A stretch of DNA of 28,111 bases from Nitrosomonadaceae bacterium (GTDB lineage: Bacteria > Pseudomonadota > Gammaproteobacteria > Burkholderiales > Nitrosomonadaceae). The notes below the pieces were generated by a model that made no database searches, was not told the origin of the DNA, and worked only from the letters and a program-made list of their open reading frames with translations. Of this stretch, positions 15,707 to 23,860 are shown in pieces; position 1 is the first letter of the stretch; every line of letters starts with the position of its first letter. The position numbers were made by a program, and so were the translations under genes. Location of the stretch: positions 1-28,111 of the forward strand of contig CANIWY010000003.1 of NCBI GenBank assembly GCA_947471695.1, in the 5' to 3' direction.

Positions 15707-16456
15707 TCAGTAGGAGGCGAGTAGGGGGTCGTTCGCCATCAGTTTGGCCACACGTGCCAGGTCAGCTTCGGTATCGACTGCTTGGGTATCAAACTGAGTC
15801 TCGACCATCTTCACTCGTTGTCCATTCTCCAATAGCCTCAGCATATCGACAGACTCCAGTCGTTCCAGAGGCGTGGATGGTAGACGGGTATAGTCGAACA
15901 GGGTGGCACGCCGAAAGGGGATGATGCATACCTGTTTATAAGCGAGAGTCTCTGCAAAACCTGATTTGGCTAAGGTTGGGACTGGCTGACGTGACATATA
16001 GAGCGCATCTCCTTGCTGATTCATGACGACCTTGATGGTGTTAACGTCATAGAAATCAGCTTCGCTTTGGATGCGACGTACCAGATTCACACATCCTAAT
16101 TGAGGGTCGTCTCGAAAGGGCGCGACCGCCATATCAATCATCTCTGGACGAGTCATTGGTTCATCACCCTGCACCATGACAATGAGATCCGCCTCAATCT
16201 CGGCAACCGCTTCTGCAACTCGGTCGCTGGCACGTTCATGAGTGTCGGCGGTCATGATCACATTGGCCCCAAAGCTTTGAGCTGCTTGACGGATCTCTTC
16301 ATCGCAGGTGGCAATATAGGTGGCATCAAGCGCACTGCTCATGGTGATGCGCTTATAGATATGCTCAAGCATAGTGCGCCCCAACAGTCGCGCGAGCGGT
16401 TTGCCCGGAAAGCGAGATGAGCCCATGCGTGCAGGTATCACAGCAATTGTTTTCAT
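15707..16456 (-). CDS. KdsB-like CMP-3-deoxy-ulosonate cytidylyltransferase
   Basis: The 249-residue enzyme has the KdsB fold and length: VIPARMGSSRFPGKPL (6-21) binds CTP, VQGDEP (95-100) holds the metal-binding Asp, and FYDVNTIKVVMNQQGDALYMSRQPVP is the KdsB-type central block. The C-terminus has KQVCIIPFRR and LERLESVDMLRLLENG, again KdsB-like. The usual KdsB sugar-binding stretch that reads SGTDR/ER after His is here THERASDRVAEA (72-83), a visible departure. It heads the five-gene minus-strand operon, so I infer activation of an unusual 3-deoxy acid, with ordinary Kdo (true KdsB) as the alternative. The divergent gene at 16771 may be its transferase. Confidence 0.8.
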   Translation of the reverse strand: MKTIAVIPARMGSSRFPGKPLARLLGRTMLEHIYKRITMSSALDATYIATCDEEIRQAAQSFGANVIMTADTHERASDRVAEAVAEIEADLIVMVQGDEPMTRPEMIDMAVAPFRDDPQLGCVNLVRRIQSEADFYDVNTIKVVMNQQGDALYMSRQPVPTLAKSGFAETLAYKQVCIIPFRRATLFDYTRLPSTPLERLESVDMLRLLENGQRVKMVETQFDTQAVDTEADLARVAKLMANDPLLASY

Positions 16457-16770
16457 TGGTAATTTAGGTTTGTTGGTATTTTTGATTCATCGATACCCTG
16501 TTCTCGATGATTGGATTGAATGGCCAATGATGGAAACGAGGGTCATCCATCATGAACGCTATCCTACCATTAGCGACGGTTCTCCGCGAGAAGCTGAAAC
16601 GACTTATTTTATGTGTAGCCTTTTGAGATGGAGCTACAGGGCATTGAATAGCATGGCAATTGAGTATCTCACGGTGTAAAATTGCGGACGTTTTGATCCC
16701 TAAGTCCAGCCTTGGAATATTCAATAATGATTGATAAGTTGCCCCCCTTCAATCCTTCAAGGATATGGGT
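16457..16770. promoter_or_regulatory. Divergent intergenic region between KdsB-like operon and glycosyltransferase genes
   Basis: These 314 bases separate two divergent operons and probably hold both promoters. I see inverted repeats TCATCGA (16487-16493) with TCGATGA (16504-16510), and TGTAGC (16614-16619) with GCTACA (16633-16638), but no consensus -35/-10 pair I would trust. Two short open frames here (plus 16374-16679, minus 16464-16724) show no protein-like features. The Shine-Dalgarno AAGGA at 16759-16763 sets the start of the downstream gene. Confidence 0.45.
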
Positions 16771-18132
16771 ATGAGAGCCCTTTTCTTTCTTCGTCATTAC
16801 AATGATGTAGACCACATTACACCGGTCATCTCCAAGTGGGTTGATTCTGGCCATGGTTGCGATGTTGTCCTGATCGGTTTTGATCATTTCCATGACGATT
16901 TCCGCATTGAATTCTTAAAAAAGTTGCCGGGTGTGCGGGTGGCGCATATTCAGGAGTTGCTGACTCTTCCTGACTTCATCAGGTGGCGTGTGCAGATGCT
17001 GCTGCTCATCCACGGTTTGAGAATCCCACTGCTGGGTCCGATCATTAATGCGGTGGCCCAGGTCTACAATGCCAAGAGACGGGAACCGATCTGGCGGCGG
17101 ATTACTCAGCACTTATTGACACGTACTTTTGAGGGGGCAGATGGGGGTGTGGTGGCCTTTGATTGGGTCGAAAGGAACTCGACCATCAGCGTGGAGTGGG
17201 TCGAGATCGTGGTATCGATGGTGCATGATGCGGGTCTTAGTATTGTGTCACTACCACACGGGGATAGCCCCCATGCCAGTCAACTGATACGACGCAATGA
17301 GCTGAGACTCGGCCCGGACGCTCTATTCTCAGCCGGACGAATGTTTGACAGGCTGGTAGTGCCAAACGAGCTATGTGCTGGACGGTTCCGCCCCTTCATG
17401 GATAACCAGAGGATTGCTGTACTTGGTTCGCCACGCTATTGCGATGAGTGGTTGACCAAGCTTGCGACCTTGTTGCCACCCTCACCACTGACACGCTCTG
17501 ATAGTAAGCTCAAGGTGCTGATGTTCCTTAGAAAGAGTAGCTTTACGACTTTCTGGGAGGAGGTCGGTTATGTGGTGCAATTGATCGCCTCTTTCCCAGG
17601 TGTGGAGCTGATGATCAAGCCTCACACCCGCGGTGGTTGGCAGCAGACCCTGACTCGGAATTCCTCGTTGAGAAAGTTGCCAAACGTGAGCGTGGCAGGG
17701 GGAGGTGTTCATTCGGCTCATCTGTTGGAGTGGGCAGATGTCATTGTCGATTTAGCTACATCGGTCTCATTTGAGGCGGTCAAGGTTGGCAAACCGGTTC
17801 TAGCGGCTGACTACCTGATTGCAGGACGATCAACGGTGGCCCATTACATGCCCGAGACAGAGTTGCGGTGCCGTGATGACGTATATGAAAAGATTGATGG
17901 TCTTCTTCGAAATGGTTGTGATTCATTCTATGTTGAGGAGCATCGACAACGGTTCATCGATGAGATGCTCCATGTCGGCGGGCCGGATGTGCTGCCACGT
18001 TTTGTGGCTCTGCTGGAGTCGCAGGTACGGGCAAAACCCACAACAGACCTGACTGAACAGAAAGAATCAGTTGTTCCAGTGACAGTAACAGCTGAGGAAG
18101 AGTTACAGGCAACGGTATTTAAGGAATTTTAG
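16771..18132 (+). CDS. GT-B-like surface polysaccharide transferase (CDP-glycerol transferase/KpsS-like fold)
   Basis: The 453-residue protein starts MRALFFLRHYNDVDHITPVI and looks like a GT-B-fold transferase. Useful blocks are SLPHGDSPH near 167-175, KVLMFLRKSSF near 251, MIKPHTRGGW near 284-293, and WADVIVDLATSVSFEAVKVGKPVL near 329-352. The latter two resemble the nucleotide-binding half of CDP-glycerol glycerophosphotransferases and capsule Kdo transferases. There is no signal peptide. The C-terminal 30 residues are rich in Thr/Glu/Val and look disordered. I chose ATG 16771 over ATG 16765 because AAGGA lies seven bases before it and only one base before the other. Divergent from the KdsB-like operon and 18 bases before a GT2 gene, it could transfer the CMP-activated acid to a glycan. 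Confidence 0.55.
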   Translation: MRALFFLRHYNDVDHITPVISKWVDSGHGCDVVLIGFDHFHDDFRIEFLKKLPGVRVAHIQELLTLPDFIRWRVQMLLLIHGLRIPLLGPIINAVAQVYNAKRREPIWRRITQHLLTRTFEGADGGVVAFDWVERNSTISVEWVEIVVSMVHDAGLSIVSLPHGDSPHASQLIRRNELRLGPDALFSAGRMFDRLVVPNELCAGRFRPFMDNQRIAVLGSPRYCDEWLTKLATLLPPSPLTRSDSKLKVLMFLRKSSFTTFWEEVGYVVQLIASFPGVELMIKPHTRGGWQQTLTRNSSLRKLPNVSVAGGGVHSAHLLEWADVIVDLATSVSFEAVKVGKPVLAADYLIAGRSTVAHYMPETELRCRDDVYEKIDGLLRNGCDSFYVEEHRQRFIDEMLHVGGPDVLPRFVALLESQVRAKPTTDLTEQKESVVPVTVTAEEELQATVFKEF

Positions 18133-18150
18133 AACCAGGAGCAGACTCCA

Positions 18151-19218
18151 TTGCCAAAGGCGTTACGCAGCAATTTATCAGATGAAATAATTGAACTAGG
18201 AATACCGTCCGTTGATGTGGTGATCCCGGTCTACAATGCACCGGATTTGACACGGCGATGTATCGATTCCGTCGTTGCCCATCTCGGGCAGTCGATCAGA
18301 TACATATATGTCCAGGACGATGCTTCTGGCGCTGAGACGCGGGAGATGCTTGATCAATTGGCATATGAATGCGTGCGTGTTCATCACTCAGTGAAGAATC
18401 AGGGTTTCGGTTTGTCAGTGAATGAGGCGGTCGGTCGCTCTGATGCGACCTACGTGCTAGTGCTCAATTCAGACACCGAATCGAGTGAGGATTTTTTGCC
18501 AATGTTGTGTGCTGCAATGGAGGCCGATCCAAAGCTGGCGGTTATTATTCCTTCCGGGAATTACTATGCCGAGTATGACTTCGACCGATACCCGCGGCAA
18601 CCAGGGGGCTATGTCCTGACTCACCGGTTACGTGGTTACGCATTTCTGATCCGGCGCGATGTGTTCCAGAAAATCGGCGGTTTCGATCCGGTATTCGGGC
18701 GTGGTTATTATGAAGATATTGATCTGGGTCGCCGGTTAGACTTACTTGGCTGGCGTATGGGTGTGCATCCGGCCGCGAGTATCTATCATAAGGTTGGTGG
18801 TTCGTTTGGTCGTAGCCTGTCTTACCTAGAGTTGGTACGACATAACCGTAATCTCTATTTCTCTCGGTATCCTAATGCGAAACGTAACATTTTGCTCTTT
18901 TCAAACAATCTGCCGTTGGAGCATCTGCCAACAGATCTTCTTAATGAGGTTGAAGTGATATTTCGAGAAGGGGGGTGTGTTCATTGGCTTACACGTAGAC
19001 CCGTTCCCCAGATTTGGTGCTTGCATATGCCTAATCGATCGATGAGCCTGAAAGTAGTAATCGAACTTGCACTCCATGGATGGTTGCGTCCAGATAAACG
19101 CGTTTCTGAAATATGGATGCTGCCTGATATCTCACCTATGCTGCGCTCATCTCTTTTATTGTGGGGCCGTATGAATGAAATCAAGATCCGATCATGGGAT
19201 AATATAGTCGCAATCTAG
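18151..19218 (+). CDS. Family 2 glycosyltransferase
   Basis: The 355-residue cytoplasmic protein has a GT-A domain of the rhamnosyl/N-acetylglucosaminyl type: VDVVIPVYNAPDLTRRCIDSV (21-41), VQDDASG (54-60), NQGFGLSVNEAV (83-94), LVLNSDTE as the DXD-like site (103-110) and YYEDIDLGRRL (186-196) with the probable catalytic Asp/Glu. The C-terminal 110 residues (from about 245) form a second part with no motif I know. The start is TTG, supported by AGGAG nine bases upstream and by the lack of a better codon. It follows the GT-B-like gene by 18 bases and is followed by about 600 bases without genes. It probably adds one sugar to a lipid-linked surface glycan. Confidence 0.8.
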   Translation: MPKALRSNLSDEIIELGIPSVDVVIPVYNAPDLTRRCIDSVVAHLGQSIRYIYVQDDASGAETREMLDQLAYECVRVHHSVKNQGFGLSVNEAVGRSDATYVLVLNSDTESSEDFLPMLCAAMEADPKLAVIIPSGNYYAEYDFDRYPRQPGGYVLTHRLRGYAFLIRRDVFQKIGGFDPVFGRGYYEDIDLGRRLDLLGWRMGVHPAASIYHKVGGSFGRSLSYLELVRHNRNLYFSRYPNAKRNILLFSNNLPLEHLPTDLLNEVEVIFREGGCVHWLTRRPVPQIWCLHMPNRSMSLKVVIELALHGWLRPDKRVSEIWMLPDISPMLRSSLLLWGRMNEIKIRSWDNIVAI

Positions 19219-19817
19219 ATATTATAGGTTTCGGGGTGACCTAACGCGACAAGAGAGGTGAACGGCAGAGGCCCTTGAAAATCTCTTCACCTGAGCTGCA
19301 TTAACCAGAGAATTTAAAGCGAAAAGAGGCAGGGAAGGGCGATCATTACGGACAGTCCGTTGGCTCTCAGTTCGAGTTAGGGGTTCTCTAAAAAAACATT
19401 TTAAAAATAAAGAGTTGTCATATTTATGCGGTTAATTCTCTATCGCTTTACACTAGGTGCTCACTGTACATCGATTGTGACACATGAACGGAGACTGTAA
19501 ACCTCTAGCTTAGAGGGCGGCACTTAGAATCAAGACTACACAGTGTTCAGAGGATCGATAACAGCAAACTTCGCGCAACATTCTCACGCTTACGCATGCA
19601 GAATGCACAAGACTCTAAACGGATCTCAAGATTCTTATTCAATGGATCCTGCTTCTAACCAGAAGCAAACGAGATTATTCATGTAGACTATCGCTGCATG
19701 TGGTGCTGCTGAATTGACAGTCCGGTCACTAGACTGACGACCGTAGCACTCTGTCAAAATTGGGTTGGGGAAGTCTATAAATAGAGCAGGTAGATTACCT
19801 TATTTACTGATAACAGT
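19219..19817. other. About 600 bases without a gene, where composition becomes AT-rich
   Basis: No gene is visible. The stretch holds the palindrome ACGGAC-A-GTCCGT (19349-19361), the hairpin CCTCTA-GCT-TAGAGG (19502-19516), an inverted repeat AGGTGAA/TTCACCT (19256-19262, 19286-19292) and a repeat of GACAGTCCG at about 19352 and 19716. A -10-like TATAAA lies at 19776-19781, followed by the acyl carrier protein gene about 55 bases later. From about 19380 on, runs of A and T become common. The region may be a promoter and leader for the acyl-transfer block or a scar of insertion. Confidence 0.4.
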
Positions 19818-19835
19818 TTGGTTGAATGGCAATAC

Positions 19836-20093
19836 ATGTCACAGAAAAATATAGATCAATTATTAAATCAACTAACCTCTATTTTTCAAGAGGTATTTGA
19901 CAATGAGTCGTTGACGATTGGTGTTAACACGACTGCTGAAGACATTGACGGCTGGGATAGTTTGACGCACATCAGGCTTGTAATATCGATAGAAAAGGCG
20001 CTTTCATTACGATTCTCTGCTGCCGAAGTATCGGATTTAGTTAATGTTGGAGAGATGATAGAGTTAATACTGAAGAAACAAATGAGTGTATGA
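19836..20093 (+). CDS. Acyl carrier protein
   Basis: The 85-residue protein is a phosphopantetheine carrier: a four-helix ACP with the attachment site GWDSLTHIRL, in which Ser42 carries the arm. Helix 1 is rich in Gln/Leu (QLLNQLTSIFQEVF), and FSAAEVSDLVNVGEMIELIL forms the end. It is not the fatty-acid AcpP, whose motif is DSLDTVELVM, but the type found with FkbH-like loading enzymes and polysaccharide modification genes. I chose ATG 19836 over a TTG six codons upstream; neither has a good ribosome site. It lies 412 bases before the FkbH-like gene, which probably loads it. Confidence 0.87.
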   Translation: MSQKNIDQLLNQLTSIFQEVFDNESLTIGVNTTAEDIDGWDSLTHIRLVISIEKALSLRFSAAEVSDLVNVGEMIELILKKQMSV

Positions 20094-20505
20094 ATACGTG
20101 CGAAGTATATTTGAAAATAAAGAAGATGTGCTTACAAGGTAGTCATTTTTCTGTCCTGTCAAAGTAAGAAATTTTCACGAGATTGGACGGGAGCCCAATC
20201 TGTTCCATCTAGATTTAACAAACAAGAAAGGTTAGTCAAGAATATTTGATCGGCACGATTTAGTATTGATTAGAATTTGAAATAGGCTCACATTCCTCAG
20301 GCTTGAATCTGGATGAGCCGGTCTTGAGTCACGTTAAATAAACCAGTGCGAAGAGACGTCCTATATTAAACCGTAAAAAACTACGAAACAAAATCGAGTA
20401 GCAGTTCATAAAACTTCAGTAAATACTACGTCTTGTGCATTCATTTTTCAAAGCCCCATCTGCCGCCTATATTGGAGCCTTGCTGAGCAAAGCCCAGATA
20501 TTGAC
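20094..20505. other. 412-base AT-rich gap between ACP and FkbH-like genes
   Basis: I find no gene. There is a hairpin GATTGG-ACGGGAGC-CCAATC (20181-20200) and an inverted repeat GGCTCA (20284-20289) / TGAGCC (about 20313-20318). No T run follows either, so they are not convincing terminators. The space is long for genes that appear to act together; it may carry a second promoter, a leader RNA or remains of a lost gene. Confidence 0.4.
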
Positions 20506-22383
20506 ATGACTAGCATCTACGAAAATTTATCATGGTTGCCAGCAGCACCACCAGACTTCTCTGCGACTCTTAAAATTTCATCGACTGGCAAGGAGTTGAG
20601 GGTGCTATCTAAATACTCTCTCAATGACAATCAACTTGCACAGTTATCCAAAAAATTAAAATATCTTCAAGATAGCCAAGCGGACCTAGCTGGGCTTATT
20701 CCTGTCAGTCTTGGAATTGTCAGTAATGCAACGACAAAGCTAATAGTTCCATCACTAATCGGTACAGCCTTGCGATTTGGTATAGCGTTAAAGGTGGTTG
20801 AAGCAGAGTTTAATCAAGTTGCACAAGAAGCTTTTTCTACTAACTCGACTTTCACAGAACATCAACTCAACGCCATACTGGTGAGTATCGATTATCGTGG
20901 GCTTCCATTTGATCCTTCGCCAGGGAATAGGATTTCTGCAAATAAAAATGTTCAGCACTGCTTCTCATACATTAAATCAGTAATTAAATCTCTAAAAATA
21001 AAGACTGGCTCACAAATAATTTTGCAGAATATCGCACCCCCCGTCGAACATATATCGGGCAGTTATGAGGGTCTGTTAGAGGGCACACTTTCATGGTTAA
21101 TTTCTCGCCTAAACCGTAGGCTAATGGGTCTCATAGCTGATGACACCCTGATGGTAGACATATCAGGATTGGCTTTTAATTTAGGGTTAGAAAATTGGCA
21201 TGACCCTACTTTGTGGCACTTAGCTAAATTACCTTTTGCACAGAAATACACTCCGATATACGCTGAATATGTGTGTCGTATCCTCGCTGCTAAACTAGGT
21301 AAGAGTCGCCGCTGTTTAATATTGGATCTTGATAACACCTTGTGGGGTGGAGTTATTGGTGATGATGGTTTGTGTGGAATTCTGATTGGTAATGGAGATC
21401 CAACAGCGGAGGCACACCTACATCTGCAACAAGTTGTTCTCGAGTTACGTAAGAGAGGCGTAATCCTAGCAGTATCTTCAAAAAATGAAGAAACAATTGC
21501 TCTTGAACCATTTAAAGTGCATCAAGACATGCTCTTGCGCGAGGAGCACTTCGCATCATTTCAGATTAATTGGAAAGACAAAGCTTCCAATATCAAAGTC
21601 ATTGCTCAAAGTCTCTCTTTGGGATTAGAGAGTATGGTCTTCCTAGACGATAATCCAGCAGAGCGGTTACAGGTTCGTAATGAGTTACATGAAGTTGCAG
21701 TTCCGGAATTGCCTAAAGATCCAGCGCTCTTTGCAAGAACACTTATAGCAGCGGGTTATTTTGAGTCTCTATCTTTTTCTGACGAAGACCTTAAGAGGGC
21801 ATCCTTTTATCAAGATAATGCTAAGAGAGGAAAATCTTTTATTCAGTCGTCTGATACTAGCTCCTACCTAAAATCTCTCGAAATGGAAATTTATTCAACG
21901 CCATTTGATGCATTAGGTAGACAGCGAATCGTGCAATTGATTAACAAATCGAATCAATTCAATTTAACAACTAAGCGCTATAGCGAAACAGAGATAAAAG
22001 ATCTAGAGGGTAATTCAAATTTTTTTACGCGCCAAATAAGGCTTAATGATATTTTTGGTGATAACGGCATGATAAGCATAGTTATTGGTGAGAAAGCTGG
22101 GGCCGTCTTAAAAATAGATGCTTGGTTAATGAGTTGCCGGGTATTGGGGAGATGTGTCGAGGCAGCAGTTCTTTCTGAAATAGTAAATTATGCGAAGAAT
22201 AATGGAGTAACCAAACTAGTCGGTATATACAAAGCAAGCGATAGGAATATTATTGTGAAAGATCATTATAAGAAACTTAATTTTACAAAAAAAAATGAGG
22301 CCAATGGAACTCAAGAATGGGAAATGGATATCACAAACTATCGGCATATTCGATTTCCATTGAAATTCAATAATGTTATTTAA
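20506..22383 (+). CDS. FkbH-like HAD-IIIC protein, putative (glyceryl/hydroxyacyl) ACP loader
   Basis: The 625-residue protein has an N-terminal SGNH-like region (about 1-260), then the HAD-IIIC domain: LILDLDNTLWGGVIGDDG with Asp274 and Asp276, motif II-like AVSSKNEE (323-330), a Lys in NWKDKASN, and VFLDDNPAER with Asp381/Asp382. A C-terminal GNAT-like domain follows (about 460-610). FkbH-type proteins make glyceryl-ACP from 1,3-bisphosphoglycerate in tetronate and methoxymalonate pathways. In many I recall the motif reads CSKN, here it is SSKN, so the chemistry or acyl group could differ. Its end overlaps the MBOAT start by 11 bases, and an ACP gene lies upstream, so the loaded acyl is probably passed to the membrane acyltransferase. 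The start has no strong ribosome site. Confidence 0.8.
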   Translation: MTSIYENLSWLPAAPPDFSATLKISSTGKELRVLSKYSLNDNQLAQLSKKLKYLQDSQADLAGLIPVSLGIVSNATTKLIVPSLIGTALRFGIALKVVEAEFNQVAQEAFSTNSTFTEHQLNAILVSIDYRGLPFDPSPGNRISANKNVQHCFSYIKSVIKSLKIKTGSQIILQNIAPPVEHISGSYEGLLEGTLSWLISRLNRRLMGLIADDTLMVDISGLAFNLGLENWHDPTLWHLAKLPFAQKYTPIYAEYVCRILAAKLGKSRRCLILDLDNTLWGGVIGDDGLCGILIGNGDPTAEAHLHLQQVVLELRKRGVILAVSSKNEETIALEPFKVHQDMLLREEHFASFQINWKDKASNIKVIAQSLSLGLESMVFLDDNPAERLQVRNELHEVAVPELPKDPALFARTLIAAGYFESLSFSDEDLKRASFYQDNAKRGKSFIQSSDTSSYLKSLEMEIYSTPFDALGRQRIVQLINKSNQFNLTTKRYSETEIKDLEGNSNFFTRQIRLNDIFGDNGMISIVIGEKAGAVLKIDAWLMSCRVLGRCVEAAVLSEIVNYAKNNGVTKLVGIYKASDRNIIVKDHYKKLNFTKKNEANGTQEWEMDITNYRHIRFPLKFNNVI

Positions 22384-23860
22384 TTCCTATGAATTCATTT
22401 TTCTGTTCATGCCATTGGTATTTACAGGATTTTTTTTCATTGCGAGTAAAAATCATAGGGCTGCGATTGCTTGGTTAGTCGCAGCATCCATTTTTTTCTA
22501 TGGTTACTGGAGTCCATACGCCTTACCTATTCTGCTCACTTCAATCTGTTTAAATTATTGGCTGGGTTCTCAACTGTCGAAGACAGAATTAAGCTATCGA
22601 AAAATACTCCTAATTATTTCCATTTCTGCAAATTTATTAGCCTTAGGATATTTCAAGTATGTAAATTTTTTTATTATTAATACTAATTCGCTACGGGACT
22701 TTATTGGTTTAGATCCACTAAATAATCTAGATGTAATTCTGCCAATAGGAATTTCCTTCTTTACATTTACACAAGTTGCCTATCTGGTTGATAGTTTTCA
22801 AAAGAAAACTGTTGAACAGAGCTTTCTAAATTATTTGTTATTCGTTACCTTCTTTCCCCACTTAATTGCAGGCCCAATTATTCATCATAAACAGATGATG
22901 CCCCAATTTACGGATCCTGAAACTTTCAGCGTTTCACAAAAAAAAATAGTTCTCGGAATCACCGCATTTACAATTGGGTTAGCAAAGAAGCTTCTGTTAG
23001 CAGATCCTCTGGGTGCTGGTGCTGAAAAGCTATTTAACATCGCAAATGCAGGCGGATCCCCAGGATTTGTAACAGCATGGCTTGGCTCATTCGCATACAC
23101 ATTTCAAATGTACTTTGATTTCTCTGGATATTCTGATATGGCTGTTGGACTCGCTTTACTTTTCGGTATCTGGCTGCCATTCAATTTTAACTCTCCACTT
23201 AAAGCGACTAGTATCATCAGCTTTTGGCAGAGGTGGCATATGTCATTAACTAGTTATATTAATCAGTACTTATATACCCCGTTAACGCTTAAAGGGATGA
23301 GACTTGGTATTGGTAGGTCGAAAAGTATAGAATTATCGTGTGGTCTTATAATACCAACCATTACCACAATGGTTATTGTGGGAATATGGCATGGAGCAGG
23401 CTGGACATTTGTCGTTTTTGGAGCAATGCATGGCGTATTTTTAGTCGTAAATCATATCTGGCATAAACGCAATTTCTGCGTTCGAAAAAAAGGACAAGGG
23501 CCCGCACTCTCTTACGTAATCTTAAGTTGGTTCATTACTTTCTTATCGGTAACAGTCGCACTTGTAATGTTTAGATCTGATAGCGTCCACATTGCCCTTC
23601 AAATTTATGAGGGAATGTGCGGAGTGAATGGCTTTTATAATGGAATGATTTATTCTACGACCCAACTATTACTTTTATTGACCGCTTTATTTATTGTTTT
23701 GTATTTCAAAAGTAGCTTAGTTATTCTGAAGTCACAAGATTCTGAAAAGAAACACTACCTAATCAGAGGGCTTGGAGGGGCTATTTTCCTTGCGATCCTG
23801 TTTGTATCCAGTGTCCTGCAACTAAGTAAAACAAGTCCTTTCTTATATTTTCAATTTTAA
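22373..23860 (+). CDS. MBOAT-family membrane O-acyltransferase (AlgI/DltB-like)
   Basis: The 495-residue inner-membrane protein starts MLFNSYEFIFLFMPLVFTGF, as AlgI-type proteins do, and has many hydrophobic segments. Conserved MBOAT blocks are FPHLIAGPI near 161-169, YFDFSGYSDMA near 247-257, SFWQRWHMSLTSYINQYLYTPL near 283-304, and the catalytic site GIWHGAGWTFVVFGAMHG with His340 and His353. MBOATs such as AlgI and DltB move acetyl or D-alanyl groups across the membrane to extracellular polymers. Coupled to FkbH-like and ACP genes, this one would take its acyl group from ACP, like DltB. It overlaps the FkbH-like gene by 11 bases and the next gene by one base (TAATG), a tight translational unit. 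Confidence 0.92.
   Translation: MLFNSYEFIFLFMPLVFTGFFFIASKNHRAAIAWLVAASIFFYGYWSPYALPILLTSICLNYWLGSQLSKTELSYRKILLIISISANLLALGYFKYVNFFIINTNSLRDFIGLDPLNNLDVILPIGISFFTFTQVAYLVDSFQKKTVEQSFLNYLLFVTFFPHLIAGPIIHHKQMMPQFTDPETFSVSQKKIVLGITAFTIGLAKKLLLADPLGAGAEKLFNIANAGGSPGFVTAWLGSFAYTFQMYFDFSGYSDMAVGLALLFGIWLPFNFNSPLKATSIISFWQRWHMSLTSYINQYLYTPLTLKGMRLGIGRSKSIELSCGLIIPTITTMVIVGIWHGAGWTFVVFGAMHGVFLVVNHIWHKRNFCVRKKGQGPALSYVILSWFITFLSVTVALVMFRSDSVHIALQIYEGMCGVNGFYNGMIYSTTQLLLLLTALFIVLYFKSSLVILKSQDSEKKHYLIRGLGGAIFLAILFVSSVLQLSKTSPFLYFQF

Noticed and set aside
16374..16724. Short open frames in the divergent region before 16771
   Set aside because: Both strands are open over about 85-100 codons, but the peptides show no domain, and the region must hold two promoters.
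19219..19835. JUMPstart/ops element (GGCGGTAG) before the polysaccharide genes
   Set aside because: The nearest string, GGGCGGCA at about 19514, does not match the ops core, and the surrounding JUMPstart consensus is absent.
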